DNA of 64,000 nucleotides from Rheinheimera mangrovi (GCF_003990335.1 NZ_CP034683.1:124001-188000), one strand, 5' to 3'; shown: positions 12,212-22,936, counted from the stretch's first letter. Program-made: numbers and translations. Notes: a model not told the origin generated them from the letters alone.

Positions 12212-12581
12212 CTGCTACTACTGGATCAGGTGATACGGACAAAGAGGGAGCTGCAGGTTCTGCAGGCAGTGTTTGTGGTTCAGCTGGTTTGGTGTTAGCC
12301 GGATAAGGATTCGTTACATCTGCTGCGGCCTGACGCAATTCTGCCATCGCCTGCATTTCTTCTGTGGTCAGGTTTAACAAGCCTTTTTCCTCGGCTTGTT
12401 TTAACTTATCGTGCAGCTCCTGTACGCGCAGCTCGTCGTTTAATTCAGCCTGCATTTGTTGGCCAAATTGTTTTACGCTGCGGACAAAACCGCTGACACT
12501 GCGTATAGCGCCGGGTAATCGCTCCGGGCCTAATACCAACAGAGCAACTACGGCTATGACAACTAATTCCCAAAAGCTCAT
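12189..12581 (-). CDS. tatB: Sec-independent translocase subunit TatB
   Basis: Single-span membrane protein forming the Tat substrate receptor with TatC. The 130-aa product begins [23 protein letters not shown], the usual hydrophobic span followed by the LGPERLP hinge and an amphipathic helix (about 22-60). The C-terminal region is Pro- and Ala-rich. Its start codon directly follows the tatA stop, and its end overlaps tatC. Confidence 0.95.
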   Translation of the reverse strand: MSFWELVVIAVVALLVLGPERLPGAIRSVSGFVRSVKQFGQQMQAELNDELRVQELHDKLKQAEEKGLLNLTTEEMQAMAELRQAAADVTNPYPANTKPAEPQTLPAEPAAPSLSVSPDPVVADDKNHKS

Positions 12582-12842
12582 TTAGCGTTGTTCAGGCGTT
12601 TTTGGTTGATCAGCACTGACTGGAGCAGCTTCTTTGGTTTCAGCCTTAATTTGTGGTTGTGGCTGAACGATTGGAGCTGCTGGTTCCACAGTATCTTCCG
12701 GATCTTTTACAGAATTACGGAAACCTTTAATGGCTGAACCCAGATCTGTACCTATGCTACGCAAACGCTTTGTGCCAAACAGCAGGACAATAATCACCAG
12801 GATGATCAATAACTGCCAAATACTAATGCCACCAAAACCCAT
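12582..12842 (-). CDS. tatA: Sec-independent translocase subunit TatA
   Basis: Pore-forming Tat subunit. The 86-aa protein has one N-terminal membrane span, the FGTKRL hinge at residues 22-27 and an amphipathic helix ([17 protein letters not shown]). The C-terminus is polar. It is the first gene of tatABC, 48 nt downstream of ubiB on the same strand, with GGAG just before the ATG. Confidence 0.95.
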   Translation of the reverse strand: MGFGGISIWQLLIILVIIVLLFGTKRLRSIGTDLGSAIKGFRNSVKDPEDTVEPAAPIVQPQPQIKAETKEAAPVSADQPKTPEQR

Positions 12843-12890
12843 GTTATTCTCCTTCGGTTTTCAAACTATTGAAACGAACCTGTGGGTTCG

Positions 12891-14513
12891 TCAGTTAATT
12901 TTCAGTGCAAAGCCCACAGCGACCAGGGCAAGCCCCGCCGCTGTTATAGACCAGCCAGATGTCAGTAATAAGACAGCACTTAATAAACTGCAACCTGCCA
13001 GCACTGCATTCGCCAGCTTTTTAGTCTGGTTATGCTGCTGTGCCTGCACTTGCTGCAATTTGGCTATCAAATTGGCCTGTTGTTTTGGACCTTGTTGCAA
13101 GTAGTGATGCAACAAGCCTGGCATTTCCGGCATTTTTTCCGCCCAAAAGGGCAGGTTTGCTTTAATTTCGCGCCATAAAGCCGCAGGTCCCATTTGCTGT
13201 TGGACCCAGTTTTCCAGAAATGGTTTGGCGGTTTGCCATAAATCCAGTTGTGGATACAACTGACGTCCCAAACCCTCAATATACAGCAGGGTTTTTTGCA
13301 ACAATACCAGTTGTGGCTGAACCTGCATATTAAAACGACGGGCCGTGTTAAACAGATTAAACAGTACCTGACCAAAAGAGATGTCCTGCAGCGGTTTTTG
13401 GAATATAGGTTCGCAAACCGTGCGGATGGCGCTTTCAAACTCTTCAACACTAGTGTCTGCCGGCACCCAGCCAGAATCCACATGCAATTGCGCCACTTTT
13501 AAATAGTCGCGGTTAAAAAAAGCAACGAAGTTTTCTGCCAGATAACGTTTATCTTCTTTGTTTAAGGTACCCACTATGCCGCAGTCTATACCAATGTATT
13601 TCGGATTCTCTGGATGTTCGAAGGAAACAAAAATATTACCCGGATGCATATCGGCATGGAAAAAGCTGTCGCGAAACACCTGAGTGAAAAAGACTTCAAC
13701 ACCACGTTTGGCTAATAACTCCAGGTTTGTGCCTTGAGCGCGCAGTGCTGCTAAATCTGATACCGGAATACCATAAATCCGTTCCATCACCATCACGCCA
13801 GGTCGGCTGTGATCGGCGTAGACATAAGGGACATAAAGTGAGTCCGAACCTTCAAAATTACGTTTCAACTGAATGGCGTTGGCGGCTTCGCGTTGTAAGT
13901 CCAGCTCATCCAGAATAGTTTTGCGGTACTCTGCGACCACTTCTTTAGGGCGTAATCTTTTACCATCCGGCAGATAACGAGCTACTAAATCAGCCAAAGC
14001 GTCCATCAGTTCTAAGTCGGCCAGAATTTGCGGCCTGATATCGGGCCGTATCACTTTGATGACTACATCAGCCAGGCTGCCATCGGTTTGTTTTAGTTGT
14101 GCTGTATGTACTTGAGCGATTGAGGCTGATGCCAGAGGGGTTTCGTCAAACTGCTCAAATAAGTCGGTGATCTGTTGTAAACCTAACTGCTGAATAATCA
14201 GTTGTTTGGCCTCGTCACCAGAAAAAGCTTCTACTTTGTCCTGCAACTTAGCCAGCTCATCGACCCATTGATCAGGAAACAAATCACGGCGAGTGGATAA
14301 CATCTGACCAAACTTGACCCATACTGGCCCAAGCTGTTGTAAAGCTAAACGTAAACGGGCACCTTCAGTTTTATCCGGGTGCTGGTTTTTTAACCAGAAG
14401 GCGGATCTGCGTGCAGCGCGAAAATACCAGGGTTGCCATTGTGCCGGGATCAGCTGTTCCAGTCCGTATTGCAGCAGGGTTTTTAAGATGTGGTAAAAAC
14501 GACGCAGACCCAA
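12891..14513 (-). CDS. ubiB: Ubiquinone biosynthesis accessory protein UbiB
   Basis: Atypical protein-kinase-like ATPase needed for ubiquinone synthesis, inner-membrane associated. The product is 540 aa (E. coli 546). The defining KxGQ motif is K67-F-G-Q70, inside [13 protein letters not shown], and the kinase-like GIDCGIVG segment replaces the usual DFG. Two hydrophobic helices close the C-terminus (about 500-540). It lies downstream of ubiJ with two nt between them, the E. coli order ubiE-ubiJ-ubiB-tatABC. Confidence 0.95.
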   Translation of the reverse strand: MGLRRFYHILKTLLQYGLEQLIPAQWQPWYFRAARRSAFWLKNQHPDKTEGARLRLALQQLGPVWVKFGQMLSTRRDLFPDQWVDELAKLQDKVEAFSGDEAKQLIIQQLGLQQITDLFEQFDETPLASASIAQVHTAQLKQTDGSLADVVIKVIRPDIRPQILADLELMDALADLVARYLPDGKRLRPKEVVAEYRKTILDELDLQREAANAIQLKRNFEGSDSLYVPYVYADHSRPGVMVMERIYGIPVSDLAALRAQGTNLELLAKRGVEVFFTQVFRDSFFHADMHPGNIFVSFEHPENPKYIGIDCGIVGTLNKEDKRYLAENFVAFFNRDYLKVAQLHVDSGWVPADTSVEEFESAIRTVCEPIFQKPLQDISFGQVLFNLFNTARRFNMQVQPQLVLLQKTLLYIEGLGRQLYPQLDLWQTAKPFLENWVQQQMGPAALWREIKANLPFWAEKMPEMPGLLHHYLQQGPKQQANLIAKLQQVQAQQHNQTKKLANAVLAGCSLLSAVLLLTSGWSITAAGLALVAVGFALKIN

Positions 14514-14515
14514 AA

Positions 14516-15121
14516 TTACTCCTGCCTGAAGGCTTTATGGCGACTTAATTGTTCCAGTCGGGCGTGTAATTGACTAACTTCACGGCTGAACTGATTCATT
14601 TCGGCTTGTGTCGGGCTCAATGCCAGTTCGTCCTGAGCCAGTTCAACTGTAGCCTGTTCCAGCTGTTGCAACTGAGCCTGAATATAGAGTTGCAGTTGCT
14701 TTATAGCTGTTGCGACTTTATGTGCCAGTGCATCACCTAGCCAGCCGGAAAGCTGTTGCTCCCAGTCTGGGTTTAACTGCTGTAACAAAGTACTGAATTG
14801 CTGGGCAACCTGCAGATCGCCCTCAATTTGCAGCTTGTCCTGCTTAATTAAGCGGGTCAGCTGGCTGGGGTCGTTCAGCTTTTGCAAGGTAGCAAGGTCG
14901 GTGGCTATCACGCAATCGACTTTTTCGTTGTGCTGATTGAGTAATAAAGTGTCTGCCGTAGCCGACAAGACAAAACGCCATGGCAATTCCTGTAACTGTA
15001 AAGCCAGTTGTTTGCCTTGTACTTTTTGTAAGAGCAGAGGGGATGCAGGATCCATGGCCACCACTTTGTGCAGCACTTTTTCTAAAGTAGCGCAGATCAG
15101 TTGTGGCACTAAACTCAGCAT
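14516..15121 (-). CDS. ubiJ: Ubiquinone biosynthesis accessory factor UbiJ
   Basis: SCP2-domain lipid-binding protein that helps organise the Ubi complex. The 201-aa product has the SCP2-like region in the N-terminal part (about 15-110) and a coiled-coil C-terminus (about 150-195). Primary conservation is low in this family, so the call leans on position between ubiE and ubiB, on length (E. coli 201 aa) and on the fold pattern. It shares one base with the end of ubiE. Confidence 0.9.
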   Translation of the reverse strand: MLSLVPQLICATLEKVLHKVVAMDPASPLLLQKVQGKQLALQLQELPWRFVLSATADTLLLNQHNEKVDCVIATDLATLQKLNDPSQLTRLIKQDKLQIEGDLQVAQQFSTLLQQLNPDWEQQLSGWLGDALAHKVATAIKQLQLYIQAQLQQLEQATVELAQDELALSPTQAEMNQFSREVSQLHARLEQLSRHKAFRQE

Positions 15122-15876
15122 CAGAATTTATAGCCTTTGTGCAGTGCCACTATACCGCCGGTCAGGTTGTGGTAGCTAACATGTTCAAAACCTGCAGTTT
15201 CCATCATCTGTTTCAGCGTATCCTGATCCGGATGCATACGTATAGATTCAGCCAGATACTGGTAGCTTTCTTTATCGTTCGCTACCAAGCCACCTATCGT
15301 AGGCAATAATTTAAAGGAATACAGGTCGTACACTTTACTTAGCCACTCGTATTCAGGTTTGGAAAACTCCAATACCAGTAAACGGCCGCCTGGTTTTAAT
15401 ACTCTGTACATAGACCGTAAAGCTGCGTCTTTGTCAGTCACATTACGTAAGCCAAAACCTATGCTGATGATATCAAAGCTGTTATCGGCAAAAGGCAAAG
15501 CTTCGGCGTTGGCTTGTACATAGTCGATGTTATTGACCAGTCCTAAATCACGTAACTTGTCGCGGCCTACATTGAGCATAGATTCATTAATGTCCGCCAG
15601 AATGATTTTGCCGGTAGGACCCACTCTTTTAGAGAACAGAGCTGTGATATCACCAGTACCCCCGGCTAAATCCAGCACCTGATGGCCAGGACGCACGCCG
15701 CTGCAGTCAATAGTAAATCTTTTCCATAGCCGGTGAATCCCCAAAGACATCACATCGTTCATCAGGTCATATTTGGCCGCAACAGAATGAAAGACATTAG
15801 CCACAAGCGAAACTTTTTCAGTCTGCTTCACGGTTTTAAAGCCAAAATGAGTGCTATCGGGTTGCTGGTCAGTCAT
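15121..15876 (-). CDS. ubiE: Ubiquinone/menaquinone methyltransferase UbiE
   Basis: SAM-dependent C-methyltransferase of the quinone pathways. The product is 251 aa (E. coli 251). The SAM-binding motif [10 protein letters not shown] is at residues 69-78, and conserved FGLRNV and LEFSKP motifs are present. It is the first gene of the ubiE-ubiJ-ubiB-tatABC-tatD block. The 103-nt gap upstream holds its promoter, which is not defined here. Confidence 0.96.
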   Translation of the reverse strand: MTDQQPDSTHFGFKTVKQTEKVSLVANVFHSVAAKYDLMNDVMSLGIHRLWKRFTIDCSGVRPGHQVLDLAGGTGDITALFSKRVGPTGKIILADINESMLNVGRDKLRDLGLVNNIDYVQANAEALPFADNSFDIISIGFGLRNVTDKDAALRSMYRVLKPGGRLLVLEFSKPEYEWLSKVYDLYSFKLLPTIGGLVANDKESYQYLAESIRMHPDQDTLKQMMETAGFEHVSYHNLTGGIVALHKGYKF

Positions 15877-15979
15877 AAAAAAGCCTTTGGCTACGAGTGC
15901 TGAACTAAAGTGGCGCTAGTGTAAAAGATTCGGCGGCTTACGCCAACTTATCCTGTCGTTTTATGCGGTCTTCGATGTT

Positions 15980-17053
15980 TTAGATCAACTCAAAAAAGCT
16001 ATCAGCATAACAATAGCCGTTTAGCATAATTTGCAGGTGATGCTGGCCGGGATAATGTTTGCGGGTGGTCAGGTCAACAAAAGACTGCCGACGTTCAAAC
16101 CGTAAATTCTGGCCTGTCCATACCGTATTGCTTAGCTGAAATACTTTGTAATTCAGCTGGCCTGATTTTTTCCGGTAGCCAATTTTGTATTCCAGCCTTA
16201 TTTTGGCTGCCAATTCCTGTGGGCCAGACAGTTCGATTGAAAAATGCAGAGGGTGTTGCGCTGATACATTGGCGTTGATCATCTCAAGTTGCACTTGGAG
16301 CGGTAGTTGTTGCAGACCAAATAAAGCCAAAGCCCTTGGATGCGCCTGTTTCAGCAACCCTCGTAACGCATGTTTAATAATCCAGTCTGTGATTGCATGT
16401 TGACCAAACCAGGCTTGTGCCAGGTCCAAAACCAGTTCGGGGTGATCTTTACTGATGTCATTTAAATGGTTCGCTACACTGCGCTGTACATAAGGTTCAG
16501 TGTCGGCTTTAAGTTGTTCTAAAATCGGCAATAAAGGCCTTGGATCTTTTTTATAGGCTTTTAATGCCATACCCCATGGCAGGCGAGGTCGAGCACCTTC
16601 ACTGGCCAGACGACGTAAATGTAGATTGTCAGAACTGGCCCAGAGCTTCATTTGCGTCAACGTGAGTTCTGGGTAGCGTTGGAAAAAAGGTCGGATGGCA
16701 AACTCGCCTGTCGAAAAACAGGTGAAATGCGCCAAAGCTCTGAATGAGGTTTCAGGTTCATTCAGACCATAGACTTCAACATAATCGGCAAAGACAAAAC
16801 CCTGCAAGCCAGTGAAATGGCTGCTGACGGGGATTAAAACTTCGATGGCATCGGCGTAAGCTAAATTCAGCTCTTTGTGTAAAGACTGGCTGATGTGACG
16901 AACTCTGCCTTTTAGTTCCAGCTGGTCCCAGTGGTTGCCTTGGGTTTGTTGCAGAAATTGTTGTGGCTTAAAAGTAGAACAGTGATACTGACATAATAAG
17001 GCGAGACGATGCAGAAACTCAGGATCAAACAGGTCTTTTAGTAAGCTGGCCAT
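15980..17053 (-). CDS. AlkC-like DNA alkylation repair (HEAT-repeat) protein
   Basis: A 357-aa all-helical protein resembling the AlkC/AlkD HEAT-repeat DNA glycosylases that remove N3-methyladenine. The stretch LRRLASEGARPRLPWG (about 148-163) is typical of the AlkC group, followed by HEAT-like helices with VQRSVANHLNDISKDHPEL. The C-terminal 80 residues look beta-rich, as in AlkC proteins with an Ig-like tail. It ends 104 nt upstream of ubiE on the same strand. Catalytic activity is inferred from the family only. Confidence 0.72.
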   Translation of the reverse strand: MASLLKDLFDPEFLHRLALLCQYHCSTFKPQQFLQQTQGNHWDQLELKGRVRHISQSLHKELNLAYADAIEVLIPVSSHFTGLQGFVFADYVEVYGLNEPETSFRALAHFTCFSTGEFAIRPFFQRYPELTLTQMKLWASSDNLHLRRLASEGARPRLPWGMALKAYKKDPRPLLPILEQLKADTEPYVQRSVANHLNDISKDHPELVLDLAQAWFGQHAITDWIIKHALRGLLKQAHPRALALFGLQQLPLQVQLEMINANVSAQHPLHFSIELSGPQELAAKIRLEYKIGYRKKSGQLNYKVFQLSNTVWTGQNLRFERRQSFVDLTTRKHYPGQHHLQIMLNGYCYADSFFELI

Positions 17054-17056
17054 AAC

Positions 17057-18079
17057 TTAGTTAGCCAACATAAGCTCTGTTGCTACCTGATTGCGGCCAC
17101 GCACTTTAGCTTCCAGCAACACTTTGGTGCTACGGGATAAAAACTGATGCCAGTTTTCCGCTGTGTTATAGATGCTTACGCCTAAAGAGATGGTGACTTT
17201 AGGTAAAGTCTTTTTACTTTTTGCAGAAACAAAACGCAGTTTTTCTACACCCTTACGAACTTGTTCTGCTATTTCTCCTGCTGTGCGTAAATCGACATCA
17301 GGTAATAAAATCAGAAACTCTTCACCACCAGAGCGCACAGGCAAACCACTTTCCTGTACATAACTGGCAATTTTGCGCGCAACTTTGCTGAGGATCACGT
17401 CGCCAACGCCTACACCATAATCCTGATTAAATTGAGCAAAATGGTCTAAATCCACAGCTATAGCTGCAATGCGGCGTCCTGGATTTTCGCTCAGCCATAA
17501 ATCCAGATGCTCCTGCATTGCCAGCCTGTTATACAAGCCTGTTAGCGGATCCAGTTGGCGTTCTTTTTTAAGGTGGTCCAATTCAGAACGTAATGCATGG
17601 CATTGTTCATTGGAGAAATCGAGCTGGTCTTTCAGTTTTTGCTGACTGGATTTAATAGCATAAGTAGCACTGATGACTTTATTCACGCTTTCACGGCTAC
17701 GGTTGGCGTTATTTGGATCCAAACCTAATAAGGCTTGATCCAACACCTCTAAATAATGCTGCACTGCTTCGCTGGCGATATCTGTAGTGCCAGATAATTT
17801 ACCCAGCATAGTGGTGACTTGTTGGGCCAATTCTTCCTGACGTTGGTGTTGTGGGCTCAGCCATTGGCTGTACAGCTCTGCCAATACAAAGTCGTCAAAG
17901 TGGCTCTGTACCGCAAGTTTTTGTTCTATGGCGTGACATAATCCGGCGTTTTGACCATTGATATATTCATAGATCACTGTGTAATTGACCGGATGGGCTG
18001 CCAAACGATGCCGCTGTAAAAAAGCAGCGGTCAACGCGGCCTTTTCACTTGCTTGCTCGATTGAGTCCTGATATTTCAT
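17057..18079 (-). CDS. Soluble diguanylate cyclase (GGDEF)
   Basis: Predicted cytoplasmic c-di-GMP synthase. The start MKYQDSIEQ (18079) gives 340 aa; an in-frame start 15 codons earlier would add a hydrophobic stretch that does not fit the domain. The N-terminal 150 residues are helical without a recognised sensor, then comes a coiled coil (about 145-175) and the GGDEF domain with GGEEF at 251-255. There is no RxxD inhibitory site five residues before the motif, unlike the cyclase at 9402. It ends 3 nt before the AlkC-like gene, suggesting co-transcription. Confidence 0.85.
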   Translation of the reverse strand: MKYQDSIEQASEKAALTAAFLQRHRLAAHPVNYTVIYEYINGQNAGLCHAIEQKLAVQSHFDDFVLAELYSQWLSPQHQRQEELAQQVTTMLGKLSGTTDIASEAVQHYLEVLDQALLGLDPNNANRSRESVNKVISATYAIKSSQQKLKDQLDFSNEQCHALRSELDHLKKERQLDPLTGLYNRLAMQEHLDLWLSENPGRRIAAIAVDLDHFAQFNQDYGVGVGDVILSKVARKIASYVQESGLPVRSGGEEFLILLPDVDLRTAGEIAEQVRKGVEKLRFVSAKSKKTLPKVTISLGVSIYNTAENWHQFLSRSTKVLLEAKVRGRNQVATELMLAN

Positions 18080-18401
18080 GCCAAACACAACTCCACTAAA
18101 TACTACTGCTAATTTAGCCTGCAAAACGCAATGTTACGCGAAACTTACGTTGAGGCAAACAAACTGATGTTGTTAAGCTGACATATCTATTAGAAAAAGT
18201 CTTCATCTCCTGCTTTATTAATGACTTATTTTTTAAGTTTTTTTTCTGATCGCTTAAAAAAGCATAGATTGTCGGTTAAAAAACATCTTTTTTAACCCTC
18301 CTGAGTAAATTATTGCGGCCAATATCCAAAAAGCGCAGCTCGTTGTACTGGTTGTCATTACTGAACAGAGTAGAATCAAATAAAACTGGGAGAAGAAAAA
18401 A

Positions 18402-20123
18402 ATGTGTCAGAAGTTTATTTGTTTTTGCATTGTCTTATTAGTTACAGGCTGTAGCAGTCAGACAGTTAAACCCAAAGATTTTGATCAGTTTGCCACACAG
18501 CTATGGCAAGCCGAAAAAGACCTGAACAAGCACAGCAAAACCAGTTTGCCGGATATGTCTGCTTCAGCTTTGGCGGCCGCTTCCGCACAACGGCTGCAGT
18601 GGCTGAAGAAATTAGATCAGGTGAATGTCAGCTCTTTGACTGAACAACAACAAATAAATCATCAGATTTTGCGCTACAGCCTCAAAGATGCCATTTCAGA
18701 ATATCAGTATGGTGCTCACCTGATCCCTTTGACGGCAGAATCGGGTTTTCACAGCGATTTGGCATTTATGGTGTCAGGCACAGAATTTAAAACACTTCAG
18801 GACTTCCAGGATTATCTGGCGAAGTTAAAAACCATCCCTCGTTATATGCAACAACAAACAGATTGGATGAAACAAGGTTTAGCGACCGGCATGACGCAGC
18901 CTAAAGCGGTGTTGGTTGGTTTTGATGAGAGTATTCTGGCTTTTATCAGTAAAACACCGGAACAGAATGTGTTTTACCGGCCTTTTCAGCGCAAGCCTGA
19001 TTTTATTGACCCAAATAGTTGGGTTGCCATGCAGCAGCAAGCGAAACAAATCGTTGACCAACAATTAAATCCTGCGTATCAACAGTTTTACCAGTTTATG
19101 GTGCAGCAGTATTTGCCGGGTGCGCGCGATAGTATTGCTGCCAGTGACTGGCCACGGGGACGCGAGTATTATCAGAACAGGCTGGAACATTACACCACAT
19201 TACAATTAACACCAGAGCAGGTGCATCAGACGGGTTTAGCGGAAGTCGCGCGTATTCGTGCAGAAATGCAAAACATCATCACACAAGTTGGATTTAAAGG
19301 TAGTTTTGCTGAGTTCATCTGGTTTTTGCGCACAGATCCACAGTTTTACGTCAAAACCCCTGATGATTTATTAAAAGAAGCCTCTTTTATCGCAAAAAAG
19401 ATTGACGCTGAGTTACCTAAATTCTTCAAAACTTTACCCCGCACACCATATGGAGTAGCACCTGTTCCAGCAGAAATTGCCCCTAAGTACACCACAGGTC
19501 GTTACGCTGGCACCAACAGAGATGACAGAGCTGGTTTTTATTGGGTCAATACCTATGCGCTGGACCGTCGTCCTTTGTATGAGATGGAAGCGTTAACTTT
19601 GCACGAAGCCGTACCTGGTCACCATTTACAAATTTCGCTGGCGCGTGAACAAGCCTCGTTACCTGATTATCGCCGTAATTTTTATACTTCCGCTTTTGGC
19701 GAAGGTTGGGGTTTGTATTCGGAGTATCTTGGCCTTGAAATGGGCTTTTATCATGATCCTTACAGTAACTTTGGACGTTTAACTTACGAAATGTGGCGTG
19801 CCGCGCGCCTCGTGGTGGATACAGGCATGCATACCATGGGCTGGAGCCGTCAGCAGGCTATAGATTTCCTTGCCAGCAATACAGCTTTATCCATGCACAA
19901 TGTGACAACAGAAATCGACCGGTATATCAGTTGGCCTGCGCAGGCTCTTTCTTACAAACTCGGCGAGCTGACGATTAAAAAGTTGCGCCAAGAAGCTGAA
20001 CAGCAGTTGGGGAGTCATTTTGATGTGCGTGAATTTCATGAAGTGGTGCTGCGTAATGGCAGTGTGCCTTTGTCTGTTTTAGAGCAACAAGTTGCCCGTT
20101 ATATTCAGCAGAAAATGCAATAG
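18402..20123 (+). CDS. DUF885 lipoprotein, putative metallopeptidase
   Basis: A 573-aa protein with a lipoprotein signal (lipobox VTGC, C17), so it is likely anchored in an envelope membrane. The DUF885 domain covers most of the protein. The zinc-peptidase-like motif H401-E402-A-V-P-G-H407-H408 and a downstream FGEGWGLYSEYLG segment are both typical of the family. Members are thought to be metal-dependent carboxypeptidases, but the substrate is unknown. The gene stands alone and ends at a terminator. Confidence 0.85.
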   Translation: MCQKFICFCIVLLVTGCSSQTVKPKDFDQFATQLWQAEKDLNKHSKTSLPDMSASALAAASAQRLQWLKKLDQVNVSSLTEQQQINHQILRYSLKDAISEYQYGAHLIPLTAESGFHSDLAFMVSGTEFKTLQDFQDYLAKLKTIPRYMQQQTDWMKQGLATGMTQPKAVLVGFDESILAFISKTPEQNVFYRPFQRKPDFIDPNSWVAMQQQAKQIVDQQLNPAYQQFYQFMVQQYLPGARDSIAASDWPRGREYYQNRLEHYTTLQLTPEQVHQTGLAEVARIRAEMQNIITQVGFKGSFAEFIWFLRTDPQFYVKTPDDLLKEASFIAKKIDAELPKFFKTLPRTPYGVAPVPAEIAPKYTTGRYAGTNRDDRAGFYWVNTYALDRRPLYEMEALTLHEAVPGHHLQISLAREQASLPDYRRNFYTSAFGEGWGLYSEYLGLEMGFYHDPYSNFGRLTYEMWRAARLVVDTGMHTMGWSRQQAIDFLASNTALSMHNVTTEIDRYISWPAQALSYKLGELTIKKLRQEAEQQLGSHFDVREFHEVVLRNGSVPLSVLEQQVARYIQQKMQ

Positions 20124-20139
20124 TAGAGCTTTTTTATTC

Positions 20140-20183
20140 AAAGGCGTTTTTCCTGTGATTCTGTCATAGGATTGCGCCTTTTG
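20140..20183 (+). terminator. Terminator after DUF885 gene
   Basis: AAAGGCG (20140-20146) pairs with CGCCTTT (20175-20181), with an inner TCCT/AGGA pairing, followed by a short T-rich stretch. Confidence 0.5.
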
Positions 20184-20242
20184 CTCTGTTAAAGTGCCGC
20201 TGTTTTCGACTGTGCTGATGCGGGAAATGGAGTGAAGTTCTG

Positions 20243-20743
20243 ATGTGGATGCTGTTATTGTTGGTGGCGGTGGCGCCTATAGTGTTCTTGGCTCTGAAGC
20301 TGGATCAGCTTGGCAAAATTCAAAACAGATTAAAAGTACAACTGCATTTTGCTGAGCAGCAATCCATGCAGTTAGAACATCTGGCGTTTTGGTTGGCTGA
20401 AGAACAAAGTCAGCAACTACTGACGAAGGTACATCAGACAGGGCGCAGTCACACCAAGCCACCAGTCTGGTATCTGCATACAGAACTTTTATGTAAAGCT
20501 ATTCCGGTGTTATGTAAAGAACAAGCCAATCACAATACCTTGCCTCGTCAGGCCGTTGCTAAATTTTTGAAGCAACAGAATCAACTTAGTTTTAATGAAA
20601 TGGAAAACTTTATCCGTCATCATTCGGTGCTGACTGAGTTTTGGCAAAGTAATACACTGACTTCTTATCTGAAGTTATGCCAGCGGGCTGTTGAGATGTT
20701 ACAGGACTATCAACCTGTGCATGCTGATCGTTTGGCGGGTTAA
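20243..20743 (+). CDS. Small membrane-anchored protein of unknown function
   Basis: A 166-aa protein with one N-terminal hydrophobic span (MWMLLLLVAVAPIVFLAL), a short coiled coil (about 20-65) and a helical cytoplasmic tail. No family is recognised. The ATG at 20243 follows GGAGTGAAG. It converges on the minus-strand genes that begin at 20760. Confidence 0.6.
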   Translation: MWMLLLLVAVAPIVFLALKLDQLGKIQNRLKVQLHFAEQQSMQLEHLAFWLAEEQSQQLLTKVHQTGRSHTKPPVWYLHTELLCKAIPVLCKEQANHNTLPRQAVAKFLKQQNQLSFNEMENFIRHHSVLTEFWQSNTLTSYLKLCQRAVEMLQDYQPVHADRLAG

Positions 20744-20759
20744 TTCTCAGGCGAACAGG

Positions 20760-20990
20760 CTAATCGCGAAGAAAAACGACTGGAGCTGTATTAATCTGCC
20801 CATCTTCATCAATAGATGCCATCCTGGGCCCAGCTTTAAGTACAGCTACTCTTTGTTGTTCTTCCTGACGAACAAAAGACAATTCGTAACCAAAACGCTG
20901 CAATTCAGACACTGAAAACTTCTGTGCCATGCTCAACATTTCCCAGAAATAATTTAAATCCCGCGCTTCACGTCGTCTCTCCTGCTTCAT
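20760..20990 (-). CDS. Small hypothetical protein
   Basis: A 76-aa, highly charged soluble protein (MKQERRREARDLNYFWEML...). The internal ATG at 20990 is chosen because AGGAGA-like sequence lies near it; this start overlaps the 3' end of the EVE-domain gene by 23 nt, suggesting translational coupling. No known domain is seen. Confidence 0.5.
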   Translation of the reverse strand: MKQERRREARDLNYFWEMLSMAQKFSVSELQRFGYELSFVRQEEQQRVAVLKAGPRMASIDEDGQINTAPVVFLRD

Positions 20991-21465
20991 TGGTATTCCC
21001 CTTGTCATTGCTCATTTTTATTATGTGTTGCCATTCTGCTGGGCTAACAGGCATTACAGATAATCTGTTGCCTTTTTTCACCAGTGGTAATTGCTCTAGC
21101 TTAGTTGACTGTTTGAGTTTGTCGAGCGACAGAAGTTGGCTGAATTTCTCCACAAATTGCAGATCCACTGCAACCCATGGTGCTTTGCTGCCGCTTGATT
21201 TGGCATCAAAATAAGGACTTTGCGAATTAAATTGGCTTGGATCCGGATAGCTGCTTTGCGCCACTTTTGCTATCCCTGCAATACCAATGTCTTTACAACT
21301 GGAATGGTAAATAAACACCAGATCGCCGGTTTTCACCTGATCCCTTAAGAAGTTACGGGCCTGATAGTTGCGAACGCCTTCCCAGACTATGGCTGTGTCA
21401 GGTGCTTTGGCAAAATCGTCGATGCTGCATTCTGCGGGTTCCGTTTTAAAAAGCCAGTAGTTCAT
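20968..21465 (-). CDS. EVE-domain protein
   Basis: A 165-aa protein beginning MNYWLFKTEPAECSIDDF, the standard start of EVE-domain proteins (YTH-related fold that binds modified bases). WEGVRNYQARNFLRDQ and FIYHSSCKDIGIAGIA further support the call. Biological role in most bacteria is unclear; links to modified-DNA recognition and cell-wall or nucleic-acid metabolism have been proposed. The small gene downstream overlaps it. Confidence 0.88.
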   Translation of the reverse strand: MNYWLFKTEPAECSIDDFAKAPDTAIVWEGVRNYQARNFLRDQVKTGDLVFIYHSSCKDIGIAGIAKVAQSSYPDPSQFNSQSPYFDAKSSGSKAPWVAVDLQFVEKFSQLLSLDKLKQSTKLEQLPLVKKGNRLSVMPVSPAEWQHIIKMSNDKGNTNEAGETT

Positions 21466-21615
21466 TTGTTTTGAATCCGTTTTTAATTAACACAAAGTTA
21501 CATATTTTAACTTTTTATCTCAAATTTATGCTTCTATTATGCTCAGGTTTGTTGAATTTAATTTTTATGAATAGTAATGTACTTGTCGGACATTTTTTAA
21601 ACAAGGAGTTGGGCC

Positions 21616-21933
21616 GTGAAGAAAAACTTACTGGTGATTGTTGCCGCAACATTAACGCTCGCAGCTTGTGCTAGTGCACCGAAGCAGGCTGCTGTGAAGC
21701 AAGATGTTGTGAAAAAGGAAGGTAAGGTCATTGTGGCAAAACAAGCTCAGGTCGCCAAAGTTAACTCTGAGGGGAAGGTATGTGAGCATAGCCGCGCAAC
21801 AGGGTCTATGTTGAAAAACAAGCGTTGCCGTACCAGAGCACAACTTGAGAAAGAACGTGAAGAAGCTCGTGACACGATGAATGCTATCCATTCCAGTGTA
21901 ACTGGTTTTGGTGAAATGCATCGTCAACAATAA
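21616..21933 (+). CDS. Small lipoprotein of unknown function
   Basis: A 105-aa protein starting at GTG 21616, with AAGGAG at 21603-21608. The N-terminus is a lipoprotein signal (lipobox LAAC, C18). The mature part is Lys- and Ala-rich, with two further Cys residues around an RATGSMLKNKRC segment (about 60-72), a motif seen in other short Alteromonadales secreted proteins. Function unknown. Confidence 0.65.
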   Translation: MKKNLLVIVAATLTLAACASAPKQAAVKQDVVKKEGKVIVAKQAQVAKVNSEGKVCEHSRATGSMLKNKRCRTRAQLEKEREEARDTMNAIHSSVTGFGEMHRQQ

Positions 21934-22027
21934 ACGAAATTCAGTGGTTCCCGACTAACAAGCTCTTTACCTGGATGGCGAGGTTGCGTCACAATGCTTT
22001 CTCGCTTTTTGTATACGGGATAGAGTT

Positions 22028-22897
22028 ATGAGTCAGGTATTGGCCGATTTACTGTCACTATTAAAACTGGAAACAATCGAACAAGGTTTATACAGAGGTC
22101 AAAGTCAGGACCTGGGGTTTAAAGCTGTGTTTGGTGGTCAGGTGATGGGGCAGGCGTTGTCTGCCTCTAAAGAAACAGTGGAAGCTGACCGTAAGGTGCA
22201 TTCGTTCCACTCTTATTTTTTGCGGCCAGGCGATGCCAGTAAACCTATAGTGTATGAAGTAGAAAACATTCGCGACGGCAAAAGCTTCAGTACGCGCCGC
22301 GTCAGCGCTATCCAGTTTGGTAAACCCATTTTTTATATGACGGCTTCTTTTCAGGCTGAAGAACAAGGTTTTGAGCATCAGGAACTGATGCCTCGTGTAC
22401 CTGCACCAGAGGACTTAGTGTCGGATCTGGAGTTCTACCGCGAGCACGCTCATTTAATTCCTGAGTCTTTGCGCAGTAAATTTATCTGTGAAAAACCAAT
22501 AGAAATGCGCCCTGTAGCCTTTCATAATCCCTTTAATCCGCAGATCAGCCAAGCTAAACGTTATGTTTGGTTTAAAGCCAATGGCGTGATGCCAGATGAT
22601 TTACGGGTGCACAAATATTTACTAGCCTATGCATCGGATTTTAATTTCCTGCCGACCGCTTTGCAGCCTCATGGTAAATCCTTTATGGCGCCTAATATGC
22701 AAGTTGCCACTATAGATCATGCGATGTGGTTCCATCATGATTTCCGCTTTGACGACTGGTTACTCTATGCAGTAGACAGCCCAAGTGCATCCGGTGCCCG
22801 TGGCTTGGTACGTGGTCAGTTTTTTAATCGGGATGGTGTGTTAGTGGCGTCCACTATGCAAGAAGGTGTGATCCGTAGTTACGACAAAGCCCGATAA
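22028..22897 (+). CDS. tesB: Acyl-CoA thioesterase II
   Basis: Cytoplasmic double-hotdog enzyme that hydrolyses medium- and long-chain acyl-CoA to free fatty acid and CoA. The product is 289 aa (E. coli 286). Typical features are [10 protein letters not shown] at about 36-45, [12 protein letters not shown] at 60-71 and the C-terminal [20 protein letters not shown] segment. An IS4-family element now interrupts the terminator just downstream. Confidence 0.94.
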   Translation: MSQVLADLLSLLKLETIEQGLYRGQSQDLGFKAVFGGQVMGQALSASKETVEADRKVHSFHSYFLRPGDASKPIVYEVENIRDGKSFSTRRVSAIQFGKPIFYMTASFQAEEQGFEHQELMPRVPAPEDLVSDLEFYREHAHLIPESLRSKFICEKPIEMRPVAFHNPFNPQISQAKRYVWFKANGVMPDDLRVHKYLLAYASDFNFLPTALQPHGKSFMAPNMQVATIDHAMWFHHDFRFDDWLLYAVDSPSASGARGLVRGQFFNRDGVLVASTMQEGVIRSYDKAR

Positions 22898-22924
22898 GTG
22901 TTTTATGCGGTAATAAAAAAACCA

Positions 22925-22936
22925 CCTGCAGTTGAG
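22925..22936 (+). repeat. Left target-site duplication of the IS
   Basis: CCTGCAGTTGAG occurs here and, identically, at 24373-24384, directly flanking the insertion sequence. A 12-bp duplication fits the IS4 family. Confidence 0.9.

Noticed and set aside
13067-13483. A 138-codon minus-strand frame in ubiB
   Set aside because: It is a second frame of ubiB, rich in Cys and Arg, without a domain.
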